From assembly GCA_022711655.1 (NCBI GenBank), contig JAKLEM010000010.1, positions 1 through 55,527 on the forward strand: DNA of 55,527 bases, in the 5' to 3' direction. Origin of the DNA: Candidatus Auribacterota bacterium (lineage in GTDB: Bacteria > Auribacterota > Ancaeobacteria > Ancaeobacterales > Ancaeobacteraceae). The notes below the pieces were generated by a model. That model saw nothing but the letters and a program-made list of their open reading frames with translations, was not told the origin of the DNA and ran no database searches. The position numbers and the translations under genes are program-made. Positions within the stretch are counted from its first letter, which is position 1; each line of letters begins with the position of its first letter. Positions 9,176 to 18,465 of this stretch are shown here, in pieces.

Positions 9176-12100
9176 ATGTCGATCTCTTCCGTTAAGAAGC
9201 CCCGCAGCTTATCCCTGATGGCATCAATCGCTCTTTCCATGATGGCGATATTCGCCGCCGTCGCAGTGTCGACCGTATCGGCGGCCGACCAGCAACAGGG
9301 GCCGTCGTCATACACGCTGATCAACGCCCGCGAGCGCGGCGCGTTCGACATCGGATCGGCGGTCAGCGGCGTCTCGACGGAAAACGACGCCGAGGCGGGG
9401 CGCGAGGTCCTGAAATTCGACTTCCAGGTGGCCGCCAAGTCGTATACCGGCGTCTTCACCAAGAAATACCCCAAGGGTCTGAAGCCGGCCAAGGCCGATG
9501 CGATCACGCTCGGCGTCAAGGCGACCGACCCCGAACTGGTAAAGCAGGTCTCAATAAAGGTCGAGATCAAGGGGCCGGGCGGCGCGCAGGTGGTGCCGCT
9601 CATAGTCAAGGAAGGCTGGGCATACCAGAAGCAGCCGATCAACTGGGGAACGCTCGGCGGTTCGCTGAACGAGATCGTCTTCGTCGTCAGCCCGATCATC
9701 CTCACCGGCCAGGCCGAAGGGATCCTGCTGTTCGACGCCCAGACGTTCAAGCTCTCCTTTATCCAGAAATACGACATCTTCGTAAAGATCGGGATGGTGG
9801 CGGCCCTCGGGCTGATCATCGGCCTTTTCGCCGCCGCGTTCGGCCTCGTCTTCAAGGGCTCGCGGTCTAAAAGCGATAAGGTCTCCGCGGTCGCCATCCT
9901 TTCGCGCGATCTCCTCTACGGCGCGGTCGCGGTCGTCATCGCCGCGGTCACCCTCTACGTCTACAATATCGGCGCGGTCAACCCCCTCGATCAGGGGATG
10001 GACTATTCGTTCCTCGTTGTCGCAGCGGTCGGCGGCACCGTCGCGTGGCTCCTGAAACGCGCCATCACCGGGCGCCACCTCACCGCAGGCGAGGCGTTCC
10101 AGGACGTCTTCGTCACAGGGCTCCTGACCGTCGCTTCGAGCAACCTCGAGATCCTGCAGGCGCCCGGCTCGTGGTCGCAGGTCTTCATGCTGAACAGCGT
10201 CATGGCATGCCTCGCCATCATCGTCTATCACGCGGCAAACGGGATGTCACTCGCGTCGACCGGCAAGCACATCAAGCCGGTGACTGCGCTCCTGGTCGCC
10301 GCCGCGCCGTTCGCCCTCAACTGGCTGATGGTTTCGGAAGACACGAGTTTCATCGGCACCCTGTTCGGCGCGATCTCGGCGGGCGCATTGACAAAACTGC
10401 CGGTCGTCACCACGATCCTTGGACGGCTCCTCGTCGTCTTCATCTTCAACGAGATCTTCACCAACGGCATCAGCCTGGCGACTGACGGAAAACTCCTCAA
10501 GGCCGGCAAGGCGCACCTGGTGATCTTCCTGGTGGCGCTCGGCGCGTCGGCCGCGTCGGTCGTCGCCGACCTCGGATCGGCCGCGAACGTCGCCGCGCTC
10601 CCGGCACCGCTCATGGCCCTCATCACGACCGTCGCATCGATGCTCGCCTTCGCGGGCCTCTGGGCCGAGGTCTACCTTATCACCGGCGTCGCGCTCGACG
10701 GCGGCAAGCGCAACGCGCCGACCGGCGATTCGGTCGCCAGCCACGTCCTCTCGGGACTCAAGAAAGGGGCGGCGTACAGCGGCATATTAATGGTGTTCCT
10801 TTTCGCCGTCTCGATGGTCCTCGACATCGGGGCGCTCTACCGCGCCATGGTCTCCTGGCCGCTGGCCGTCGGGACCGTCGCGGGGGCGCTGCTCTTCCCG
10901 ATCCTCAAGACGATCATCGAATCGTTCGACGGCAGCATGCCGTTCGTCGAACGCACCCGCTACGGCTACCGCGACGGGACGCTCTACGCGCGCGGCGCCG
11001 TCGCCGGCTGGGGGTTCGCGTACGCGCTGGCCAACGGATTCATAAAGCAGGAGATGGGAGACCGGGTCCTCTTCGGCTGTATCGTCGGCGTCGCCGCCTC
11101 GGGCGGCGTCAGCCTTGTCCGCGACATCGCCTATATGCTGAAAAACCAGGGCAAGGTCCAGACGTGGAAGCTCTACCTCGTCGATTCGCTCATGGGCGCC
11201 TTCGTCGGCAGCGGCCTCGCCTTCTACCTCGACGCCCTGCAGGTCCCGGTGATCATCGACAAGTTCAAGCTCTACACCAGCGCCGGGTTCGAGGCGAAAG
11301 AATATATCACCTACCCGCTGCTCAACAAGTGGGGCCGTATCAACCTCGGCACCTACGCGGGCGGGGCGAAGCTGCTCTACACCGAATCGCTGGCCGGGGT
11401 GATCAACTGGTCGATCGCGGCGTGGCTCTTCGCCGTCAACAAGGCGTTTTTGCAGGCGATCATAGAGAAGCACATCGCGCCGGTGAAGAACTTCTTCTCG
11501 GCCGAAGGGTTCGGACTCCTGGTCGAGAACATGATCTACGTACTCCGGTGGGGACTCTGGATGTCGCCCATCATCTTTACTTTCCTGCGGATGATGCCCG
11601 ACCCGACCTGGTACAACCAGGACGGCGCGGTCCGCACTGTCTGCGCGATCTACAACAACGTCACCATGTCGCCGCAGGCGTTCCGGGAATGGAGCATGAC
11701 CGTCTTCGTCTGGATCCTCGCGTTCGACTTCGTCCGCGTCCTGATCTGGATGGACCACATGGGTCTGCGCGTGGCGACGCTGGTCAACCTCAGCTTCATG
11801 GGCCTGGACCGGCTCGACGAGCGGCTCGCGAAGTGGATCGGCCCGGCGGCGGCGCAGCGCTACATCCCCGAAGGGGTCAAGCGGTTCGCAACGTGGGCGC
11901 CGCTGCTCATCCCCTTCTTCATCCCGCGCGGCAAGGAATGGGAGCAGGTATGGAACACGGCCGAGGCGATCCAGAACGCGGCCCGGCTCAAAGGCGGCGG
12001 CGTCCTCCAGTCATTCATGGCGCTCGGCGCGCCGCAGAAGGCTGCCGTCGTCGGCGGCGCGGTGCTCCTGTGCTCCCTCGTCTCCTGCCTATCCCGCGCC

Positions 12101-15100
12101 CTCCAGCGCAAGTCGCTGGCCAAGCGCGTCCGGACGTTCGTCCTGGGCAACAAGCTCTACCGGGTATTCCTGAAAGCGACGGGCGAGATATACAGCGAGT
12201 ACGACCACAAGAAGCCGACCGTCTACCCGAAAGAGTACGACATCACAAGGCGCTCGTACGACCCGATGCACCCGTGCGGAAGGGTCCTCTTTATGGTCGA
12301 TGCGGCAGGCGGCCAGACAGGCCCTTCGTGCTGGCCGATGGTCGGCAACTTCCCGACCGAGACGTTCGCGGCGTCGACGTTCGAGAAAGACGGCGAGTCG
12401 CTCAGGATCGTCAACACCGCCAACGGCGTAAAGACGACGGTGGAGATCACCCTGCCGGAGCCGTTCACGCCGGCCGAGATCTGGAACGTCACCGTCGAGA
12501 ACCTGACCGACCAGGCGCGCGAGCTGAAGGTGGTCCCCTACTGCGAGTGGGTGCTTAACGGCGGCCTGCATGACCGGTTCCATACGCAGTACACGCGCCT
12601 GTCGGTAGAGTCGGAATATGTCAGCAATATCAACGCCATCCTGGCGTGGCAAAAGGGATCGAAATCGATGGGGATACTCGCGTCGAGCGTCCCGACACAG
12701 GGGTTCCAGACGTCGCGCATGGACTTCGTCGGCCGCGCCCAGAGCATCTGGCGGCCGCGCATCCTGGAGACGATGGCCTTCAGCCCGGCGCGGGACACCG
12801 AAGGATATCCGACGTTCGACCCGATCGGGAGCCTGCTGGTCCCCGTGTCGGTCGGCGCGAAAGGGACCCAGCAGTTCAAGCTGATGATCGGCTACGCGAA
12901 GAACAGGAAGTACGCCGTCGACACGGTCGAGAAATATCTCAAGCCGCAGGCGGGCGTCTCGGCGCCGCAGGTCGCGGAGCGGAAGAAGAAGGTCCTGATC
13001 GGCCACGGCGAGATCCTCCCGGGGACGCCCCAGCCGTACTCCTCATTCGCCGACAACGGCAACAAGCTCGTCGTCCACACGCCGTACACGCCGCGGCCGA
13101 TCGACCACGCGATGTCGAACCCGCTCCATTCGGTGATGGTGACCAACCGCGGGCTCCACACGTCGTGCAACGGCAACTCGCAGCAGAACCGCCTCACGCC
13201 CGACTGGCCGGATTTCGTAACGCAGGAAGTGCCGTCGGAGGCGATCTACCTCTACGACGTCGACCGGCACGAGTGGTATTCGCCGGCATACTTCCCGCTC
13301 TACGAGAAGAGCGCGCAATACGAGTCCGAGTTCGGCGTCGACGGGACGGCGATACTGCGGATGTCGCGCGGGACGGTATCGACCGAACTCACCGTCTTCG
13401 TGCCGACGGAAGACCCGCTCGGCGTCTACCTGCTGAAGATAAAGAACAGCGACGACAAGCCGCGCCGCATGCGCGTCGCCCCCTACTTCACGATGGTGCT
13501 TGAGTTCCAGGCGGAGCGGTCGGGCAAGCTGCAGACCCGCTACGACAGGAAAGCGGGCGCGCTGTTCTTCCACAACCCGCGCAACATCTTCCGCAAAGGG
13601 TGGGCATTCGCGTCGATGTCGGAGACAGCCGAGGTTGCGGAAACGAACCGCGGCAAGTTCTTCGGCGCCGGGCGCAGCGTCGCCCATCCCTACCTGGCGG
13701 AGAAAGGCGCTCCCGACGCGACGCACCTCACCGACGGCCAGCAGGCCGCGGGGCTCGCGGCGACGGTCGAGATACCGGCGCACGGCGAGCACACGGTAGC
13801 GATCGTCATGGGACAGACCGACAGGAAGAAAGACGCGGAGCGGCTGGTACAGAAATACAAGAGCCTCGATAGCGTCAGGAAAACGCTCGAGGATACGAAG
13901 AAATGGTGGCTCGGGTTCGTGAAGACGGTCGCGATCGAGACCTCGAACCCGCAGTTCAACTACCTCCAGAACTGGCTGAAATACCAGGCGCTCGCGGAAC
14001 GGATCTGGGCGCGGCGCGGCTTCTACCAGACCAGCGGCGCCTTCGGGTTCCGCGACCAGCTGCAGGACACGGTTAATCTAATGTGGGTCGACCCGGCCCT
14101 CGCGCGCAAGCAGATCCTCCTGCACGCGTCGCAGCAGTTCCTGGAAGGCGACGTCTTCCACTGGTTCTTCACGCTGACCGATGGGCGGACCGCATTCTCA
14201 TGCCGCACACACGCATCGGACAACCCGGCGTGGCTCCCGTGGGCGATGTGCGAGTACGTGCGGGCGACCGGCGACTACACGATCCTCGACGAAAAAACGT
14301 CCTACGTCTGGAGCGAGTTCCCGTTCGCCGACCTGCCGAAGAACCAGGGCGGCATCGGGCATATGTACCACCGTTGCACGCGCGAGGACACGCTCTACAA
14401 GCACAGCATGCGGTCGATCGACCTGATCCTCAAGAAGCGGATGGGAAGGAACGGCCTGCCGCTGATGCGAACCGGCGACTGGAACGACGGCCTCGACGAG
14501 ATCGGCGCGCACGGCAAGGGCGAGAGCGTCTGGCTGGGCTTCTTCGTCTATTACATCATGAAAGGCCTTCTCGACATCATCGGCAAGCGGGAGGGCGAGA
14601 AGAAGAAAGCGGAATACGCCGCGCGGATGAAGGCGCTGGGAGATGCGATCGAAAAGACCTGGCGCAACGACCGATACCTGCGCGCCATCAACGACGATGG
14701 GATCGAGATCGGCATCAAGGGAAGCGGCGTATGGGAGATCGACGCGCTGAACGGCGCCTGGGCGGTGATGGCCGACATCAACTTCGACCGCGCGCTGGTC
14801 GGCTTCAACACGGCAATATCGATCCTCGAGAGGGACAACGTGATCCTGCTCGGGTGGCCCGCGCTTCGCGAGGACAGCAAGCCGTACCTCGGACGGAGCA
14901 GCAAATACCCCGAGGGGGTGCGCGAGAACGGCATGTACTGCCACGGCGAGCAGTGGCTGGTGCGCGCGGCGCGGATCCTCGCGGAAAAGTTCGCAGAACG
15001 AGGCGATCAGGCGAAGGCGCAGGAGTACCGCGACATCGCCTACCGCCTCTGGCTGAAGATCTCGCCGATCGCCCATGTCCAGGGCGAAGAGATCGAGCTG

Positions 15101-15409
15101 TACGGCGGCCAGCCGAACAAGCAGTCGGCAGACATGCTGACCAAGTACGACGTCGGCAGGATGATCTGGCACGGCTACACCGGCGCGGCAGGCTGGATGG
15201 TCCGCCAGGCGATCGAAGGGGTCGTCGGGGCGACGCTTAACAAAGGCGAAGTGGTACTGCCGAACGACCTCGACAAGCCGCGCGGCGACATGAAGGTGCA
15301 CCGCGTCCTGCGCGACCTCGGCAAGAGCCCGATCAGGGCGGCGGGGCGGCCCTCAGAGGGACGGAATAACGCGAGCGGAGAGCGGGAGAAAGAGCTCGCG
15401 GGGGTATAG
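9176..15409 (+). CDS. Giant membrane protein with GH94 (cyclic-glucan-synthase-like) C-terminus
   Basis: Start chosen at ATG 9176, which has AAAGGAA 5 nt upstream, rather than the ATG 15 nt earlier that lacks a site. The 2,077-residue product has a signal peptide (about 1-37, ending VSA), an exported beta-rich region to about residue 200, then many membrane segments to about residue 980. Two GH94-type beta-sandwich regions follow (about 1000-1240 and 1290-1530). The C-terminal (alpha/alpha)6 catalytic domain (about 1560-2020) includes the motif TGDWNDG at 1766-1772, whose Asp is the general acid in this family, and VRENGMYCHGEQW later. Known: GH94 enzymes are phosphorolytic disaccharide or glucan enzymes, and NdvB/ChvB use one for chain-length control of cyclic beta-glucan. 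I see no GT84 glycosyltransferase domain, so synthesis would need another enzyme. A role in envelope glucan trimming or phosphorolysis is inferred. Confidence 0.85.
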   Translation: MSISSVKKPRSLSLMASIALSMMAIFAAVAVSTVSAADQQQGPSSYTLINARERGAFDIGSAVSGVSTENDAEAGREVLKFDFQVAAKSYTGVFTKKYPKGLKPAKADAITLGVKATDPELVKQVSIKVEIKGPGGAQVVPLIVKEGWAYQKQPINWGTLGGSLNEIVFVVSPIILTGQAEGILLFDAQTFKLSFIQKYDIFVKIGMVAALGLIIGLFAAAFGLVFKGSRSKSDKVSAVAILSRDLLYGAVAVVIAAVTLYVYNIGAVNPLDQGMDYSFLVVAAVGGTVAWLLKRAITGRHLTAGEAFQDVFVTGLLTVASSNLEILQAPGSWSQVFMLNSVMACLAIIVYHAANGMSLASTGKHIKPVTALLVAAAPFALNWLMVSEDTSFIGTLFGAISAGALTKLPVVTTILGRLLVVFIFNEIFTNGISLATDGKLLKAGKAHLVIFLVALGASAASVVADLGSAANVAALPAPLMALITTVASMLAFAGLWAEVYLITGVALDGGKRNAPTGDSVASHVLSGLKKGAAYSGILMVFLFAVSMVLDIGALYRAMVSWPLAVGTVAGALLFPILKTIIESFDGSMPFVERTRYGYRDGTLYARGAVAGWGFAYALANGFIKQEMGDRVLFGCIVGVAASGGVSLVRDIAYMLKNQGKVQTWKLYLVDSLMGAFVGSGLAFYLDALQVPVIIDKFKLYTSAGFEAKEYITYPLLNKWGRINLGTYAGGAKLLYTESLAGVINWSIAAWLFAVNKAFLQAIIEKHIAPVKNFFSAEGFGLLVENMIYVLRWGLWMSPIIFTFLRMMPDPTWYNQDGAVRTVCAIYNNVTMSPQAFREWSMTVFVWILAFDFVRVLIWMDHMGLRVATLVNLSFMGLDRLDERLAKWIGPAAAQRYIPEGVKRFATWAPLLIPFFIPRGKEWEQVWNTAEAIQNAARLKGGGVLQSFMALGAPQKAAVVGGAVLLCSLVSCLSRALQRKSLAKRVRTFVLGNKLYRVFLKATGEIYSEYDHKKPTVYPKEYDITRRSYDPMHPCGRVLFMVDAAGGQTGPSCWPMVGNFPTETFAASTFEKDGESLRIVNTANGVKTTVEITLPEPFTPAEIWNVTVENLTDQARELKVVPYCEWVLNGGLHDRFHTQYTRLSVESEYVSNINAILAWQKGSKSMGILASSVPTQGFQTSRMDFVGRAQSIWRPRILETMAFSPARDTEGYPTFDPIGSLLVPVSVGAKGTQQFKLMIGYAKNRKYAVDTVEKYLKPQAGVSAPQVAERKKKVLIGHGEILPGTPQPYSSFADNGNKLVVHTPYTPRPIDHAMSNPLHSVMVTNRGLHTSCNGNSQQNRLTPDWPDFVTQEVPSEAIYLYDVDRHEWYSPAYFPLYEKSAQYESEFGVDGTAILRMSRGTVSTELTVFVPTEDPLGVYLLKIKNSDDKPRRMRVAPYFTMVLEFQAERSGKLQTRYDRKAGALFFHNPRNIFRKGWAFASMSETAEVAETNRGKFFGAGRSVAHPYLAEKGAPDATHLTDGQQAAGLAATVEIPAHGEHTVAIVMGQTDRKKDAERLVQKYKSLDSVRKTLEDTKKWWLGFVKTVAIETSNPQFNYLQNWLKYQALAERIWARRGFYQTSGAFGFRDQLQDTVNLMWVDPALARKQILLHASQQFLEGDVFHWFFTLTDGRTAFSCRTHASDNPAWLPWAMCEYVRATGDYTILDEKTSYVWSEFPFADLPKNQGGIGHMYHRCTREDTLYKHSMRSIDLILKKRMGRNGLPLMRTGDWNDGLDEIGAHGKGESVWLGFFVYYIMKGLLDIIGKREGEKKKAEYAARMKALGDAIEKTWRNDRYLRAINDDGIEIGIKGSGVWEIDALNGAWAVMADINFDRALVGFNTAISILERDNVILLGWPALREDSKPYLGRSSKYPEGVRENGMYCHGEQWLVRAARILAEKFAERGDQAKAQEYRDIAYRLWLKISPIAHVQGEEIELYGGQPNKQSADMLTKYDVGRMIWHGYTGAAGWMVRQAIEGVVGATLNKGEVVLPNDLDKPRGDMKVHRVLRDLGKSPIRAAGRPSEGRNNASGEREKELAGV

Positions 15410-15442
15410 CGGTTTACCAACGGTGACGGCAGGAATAAAAAA

Positions 15443-15471
15443 AGGCGCCGGAGAGATCCGGCGCCTTTTTT
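15443..15471. terminator. Bidirectional terminator between convergent genes
   Basis: AGGCGCCGG, loop AGAGAT, CCGGCGCCT is a perfect GC hairpin flanked by an A-run on the left and a T-run on the right, so it can end transcription from the GH94 gene and from the convergent lipoprotein gene. Confidence 0.9.
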
Positions 15472-15488
15472 CTTTTCTGCCGTTCAGA

Positions 15489-16535
15489 CTATTCCAGACA
15501 GATGTCGTCTATGTATATGACACCCGTCTTCTTCGTGCTGGTGAGGTCGTCAAAGACGATGACCAGCTCGGTGAGCGCAGACCGGTCGGTGAGGCCGTTG
15601 AACTGATCGAGCGGCACGACGATCTTCTGCCAGCCGTCCGTTATCCCGTTGACCTGATATCTGCCGGTCTCTTTCACGTTCTTCAGCTCGACCTTCATCC
15701 GCGTCGTGAACCCCTTTGCCGCGTCACCTTTTACGAAGAAAACAAGGTTCTTGCGGGCCGAGGCATTGACGTTCTGGAGCTTGGTCCAGAAACCGTTGTA
15801 GGCCGGGTTTGAGCTTTCGACGTCGTATTCGATGCGCAGCGAATAGCCGCCGTCACCGTTCTTCACCGCGGGATCGTAGGTGATCGCGCACGACTGTGAG
15901 CGGTCGCCCGGATCCTTGTCCCATGCGCCGAGATCGCCGCCAAGCTTGTTCGGCTTGTCGCCGGCGTTGAAATCGTCGATCACGCAGGCCGCCCCAGGGG
16001 CAGTTTCGGCTTTCAACTGAGCTGCCTCCGGAACGGCAGGAACTGCCGGCTTCGCTTCCGGCTCAGGCGCCGGGACCGGCGCGACTTCTGCTGCAGGCGC
16101 TGCCGCAGCGGCGGCCGGAGCCGGCGGAGTTTCCGGCTTCGCCGGTTCCGCAGGCGCTATTTCCTTCACCTGTTCCTTCTCGGGCTGCGCGAACGCCAGC
16201 GGCGCCGCCTCCGTCGGCTTGGCCGCTTCCGCAGCTGACGTCACCTCTTTCACCGCGGCCGCCTCGACGGCGGATGCCGTCGCCGATCTAGCCGTCTCTT
16301 CCGCGACTGCGGATGCGGAGCTCTTCTGCGCTCGTGTTTTGCTGCGATAGCTCGTCGTCACCGCCGCAGACTTCTTTTCAGCCGTCGGCGCGGCTGCCGC
16401 CGCCTGAGCGCTCTCTTTAAGACCGAGCCCTTTCAGGGAGTTGTCTACCCCCTTCTGGACGTCCTGAATGACCGCGCAGCCGGCGCACATCGTTCCGAGC
16501 GATAAAACCGAAAGAAACGCTACGACCCTTTTCAT
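15489..16535 (-). CDS. Lipoprotein with Ala/Pro/Glu-rich linker and carbohydrate-binding-like domain
   Basis: The product has 348 residues. ATG 16535 is preferred over the overlapping TTG because AGGGGG lies about 6 nt upstream of it. An N-terminal signal ends in a C-A-G-C lipobox, slightly atypical because Cys replaces the usual Leu. A long low-complexity linker (about 35-180, Ala, Pro, Glu, Lys) probably spans the periplasm. The C-terminal domain (about 182-348) starts IDDFNAGDKPNKLGGDLGAW and ends in YIDDICLE, with alternating beta strands resembling CBM11/CIA30-type galactose-binding folds. It shares this domain at high identity with the next gene upstream, so they are tandem paralogues. 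The position next to the GH94 gene suggests glycan binding; this is inference. Confidence 0.75.
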   Translation of the reverse strand: MKRVVAFLSVLSLGTMCAGCAVIQDVQKGVDNSLKGLGLKESAQAAAAAPTAEKKSAAVTTSYRSKTRAQKSSASAVAEETARSATASAVEAAAVKEVTSAAEAAKPTEAAPLAFAQPEKEQVKEIAPAEPAKPETPPAPAAAAAAPAAEVAPVPAPEPEAKPAVPAVPEAAQLKAETAPGAACVIDDFNAGDKPNKLGGDLGAWDKDPGDRSQSCAITYDPAVKNGDGGYSLRIEYDVESSNPAYNGFWTKLQNVNASARKNLVFFVKGDAAKGFTTRMKVELKNVKETGRYQVNGITDGWQKIVVPLDQFNGLTDRSALTELVIVFDDLTSTKKTGVIYIDDICLE

Positions 16536-16567
16536 CAACTCCCCCTGGGTATCAACCCGTTCTGCCG

Positions 16568-17200
16568 CTATTCGAAATAGATATCGTCGATATTGATCGA
16601 GCCGAATTTTTCGGTAGAGTTCGTATCGTCGAACACGATGACCATCTCCGTCAGGGCCGAACGGTCGGTAAGGCCGACGAACTTTTCGAGAGGGATCACG
16701 ATCTTCTGCCAGGCCTCGTTGACGCCGGTCACGATGTAGCTCCCGGTCTCCTTGGCGCTCTTGAGTTCCACCTTGAACTTCTGGGTAAACCCTTTTTCAG
16801 CGTCGCCGCGGACGAACAGGACGAGGTTTTTGTAGCCGGCGGCGTTCAGGTTCTCCAGCTTCATCCAGAAGCCGTTGTACGCCGGATTCGGGCTTTCCAC
16901 ATCGTAGTCGAGCCTGACCGAGTAGCCGCTGTCGCCGTTCTTCACCGCCGAATCGTACGTCATGATGCAGGTCTGCGTCTCGTCTTTGGGATCTTTGTCC
17001 CACGCCCCGAGGTCGCCGCCCAGCTTATTGGGCTTGGTACCGGTATTGAAGTCGTCGACGATGATCTTCTCGACCACGACGGCGGTCTGCGCAGTATCTG
17101 CGGCGGCTTTCTCCTCGGCCTTTTCTTCTTTGCCGCCCGAGCAGCCCGAGAACATCATCGCCGCAAGGACTATTGCGCATACTATCGAATACGTCTTCAT
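16568..17200 (-). CDS. Lipoprotein with carbohydrate-binding-like domain (paralogue)
   Basis: The product has 210 residues. The ATG at 17200 sits 7 nt after a GGAGGG site; the GTG just before it would be too close. The signal peptide ends in the lipobox F-S-G-C. A short charged linker leads into a domain starting VDDFNTGTKPNKLGGDLGAW, nearly the same as the downstream neighbour's domain, including DRSALTE.VIVFDD and the closing NIDDIYFE. It therefore looks like the same beta-sandwich module without the long linker. It is the first gene after a clear promoter (17278-17306), and its downstream paralogue lies 32 nt away, so the two are probably one operon. Ligand unknown. Confidence 0.75.
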   Translation of the reverse strand: MKTYSIVCAIVLAAMMFSGCSGGKEEKAEEKAAADTAQTAVVVEKIIVDDFNTGTKPNKLGGDLGAWDKDPKDETQTCIMTYDSAVKNGDSGYSVRLDYDVESPNPAYNGFWMKLENLNAAGYKNLVLFVRGDAEKGFTQKFKVELKSAKETGSYIVTGVNEAWQKIVIPLEKFVGLTDRSALTEMVIVFDDTNSTEKFGSINIDDIYFE

Positions 17201-17277
17201 CACGAGGCCCTCCTTCTGACATGTACGATACAGTGGGTTAATGCGTGGAACGATACGATATCATCCCGAACGGATAT

Positions 17278-17306
17278 ATTATTCACAAAAACGGGCGGTT
17301 TGTCAA
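17278..17306 (-). promoter_or_regulatory. Promoter of the lipoprotein pair
   Basis: Minus strand TTGACA (17301-17306), 17-nt spacer, AATAAT (17278-17283); a shifted TAATAT is also possible. It lies between the end of the FAH-family gene and the first lipoprotein gene, giving a leader of about 70 nt. Confidence 0.65.
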
Positions 17307-17314
17307 AGAGGTTA

Positions 17315-18316
17315 TTAAGGGCCATTCTCGGCGATCTCGGTCCTCACTTCGCCCAGCGGGCCGCCCGAAACCTCCACGATGTCGCCGGGCTTGAGGAACC
17401 GGGGGTTCTTGCGGCCGGCCCTGATCAGGAAGCCGAGCTTCGTGAAGCGGTCGAGGCGGAGAGTGTCGGAAAGGGCGGCTTTCCATCCCGGTATCCGGAG
17501 AGCGACGCCGCTCGGCGTGCCGGTGAGAACGACGTCCCCTTTACGCGGAAGGTCTTGAGGATACTTCTGAGCGATGAATATCAGCATCTGCCGCGGCGTA
17601 TAGATCATATCGGTGGTCGACTGGCGCTGCCTGACCTCGCCGTTCACCCTCGTGGTGATCACCGCCGAGAGGATTGCGTCGGGGCGGTGCGTATCGGGGA
17701 CCCACATCATCCTGCCGGCAGGCAGGAACCCGTCGAAACTCTTCGATGCGCCCCAGTAGGCATACCGGCCGTCCATCCCCTCGCCGAGCGCCGCGATCGT
17801 GCGGGCGCTGATGTCGTTTGCGACGAAATAGCCGATGGCAGGGGCATAGGAGGGATCGCGGACCTTCTTCCAGTCGACGTCCTCGAGCAGGACGAAGCCG
17901 AGCTCGCCTTCGTAGTCGAGGAGCGCCGGAAGCTCCTTGAAATCCTTGTCGAGACGTTTGCCGAGGCCGGGTTCGACCGATTCGGCGCAGGCGATCAGCG
18001 CCTGCCGGTCCGGCAGCCTCACCGGCCTGCCCGAGGGATTCCATGAAACGGATTGCTTCCTGAATACCGGCGGCGCCTCATGCGGGTCGAAACGGGAGGC
18101 CGTTTCCCTGATATGCGTCGCGTAGGTCAGCCCCATGCCATAGATGTTCTTCGGCCGTAACTCCAGAGGAACAAGCCTGCCCGCCCCCTCGCGCGCCTCC
18201 AGACAGGCAAAATCGGCAGGTTGCGGCTGGTGCTGTTTCCCGGCAACAAACGAACATCCGGAAACAGCGCAGCACCACGCGGCAAAGGCAATAAGGTATC
18301 GTATTCTTCTCTTCAC
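17315..18316 (-). CDS. Fumarylacetoacetate hydrolase family lipoprotein
   Basis: The product has 333 residues with a GTG start at 18316 (GGAAA 5 nt upstream); the TTG start 24 nt earlier has no site. The N-terminus KRRIRYLIAFAAWCCAVSGC is a lipoprotein signal with lipobox V-S-G-C. The rest is a full FAH catalytic domain: KNIYGMGLTY; an acidic metal-binding E-x-E in LLDYEGELGF; a metal-binding Asp in ANDISAR; the conserved Lys in SKSFDGF; and TGTPSGVA near the end. Known: FAH-family enzymes are Mg/Mn-dependent C-C hydrolases, decarboxylases or isomerases acting on keto-enol acids and are normally cytoplasmic. A lipoprotein-anchored version is odd. The substrate cannot be guessed from neighbours. 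Confidence 0.85.
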   Translation of the reverse strand: MKRRIRYLIAFAAWCCAVSGCSFVAGKQHQPQPADFACLEAREGAGRLVPLELRPKNIYGMGLTYATHIRETASRFDPHEAPPVFRKQSVSWNPSGRPVRLPDRQALIACAESVEPGLGKRLDKDFKELPALLDYEGELGFVLLEDVDWKKVRDPSYAPAIGYFVANDISARTIAALGEGMDGRYAYWGASKSFDGFLPAGRMMWVPDTHRPDAILSAVITTRVNGEVRQRQSTTDMIYTPRQMLIFIAQKYPQDLPRKGDVVLTGTPSGVALRIPGWKAALSDTLRLDRFTKLGFLIRAGRKNPRFLKPGDIVEVSGGPLGEVRTEIAENGP

Positions 18317-18465
18317 GATTTTTCCATTCGGCTTTTGCAAGCTGTAAAGATCACGCCGAACCGGCCAGGCCGATCCCGAGCGCAGAGCCCTACGGAAGAA
18401 TGCCGATCGGGGTCAAAAGCGACGGAGCCGGGCAGCGTCCGCGAGATCGATAAACGGATCCCCGA

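Noticed and set aside
10003..15301. Long minus- and plus-strand open frames inside the GH94 gene
   Set aside because: Arg/Pro/Gly-rich shadow frames produced by high third-position G+C; no motifs, and they overlap a gene with clear domains.
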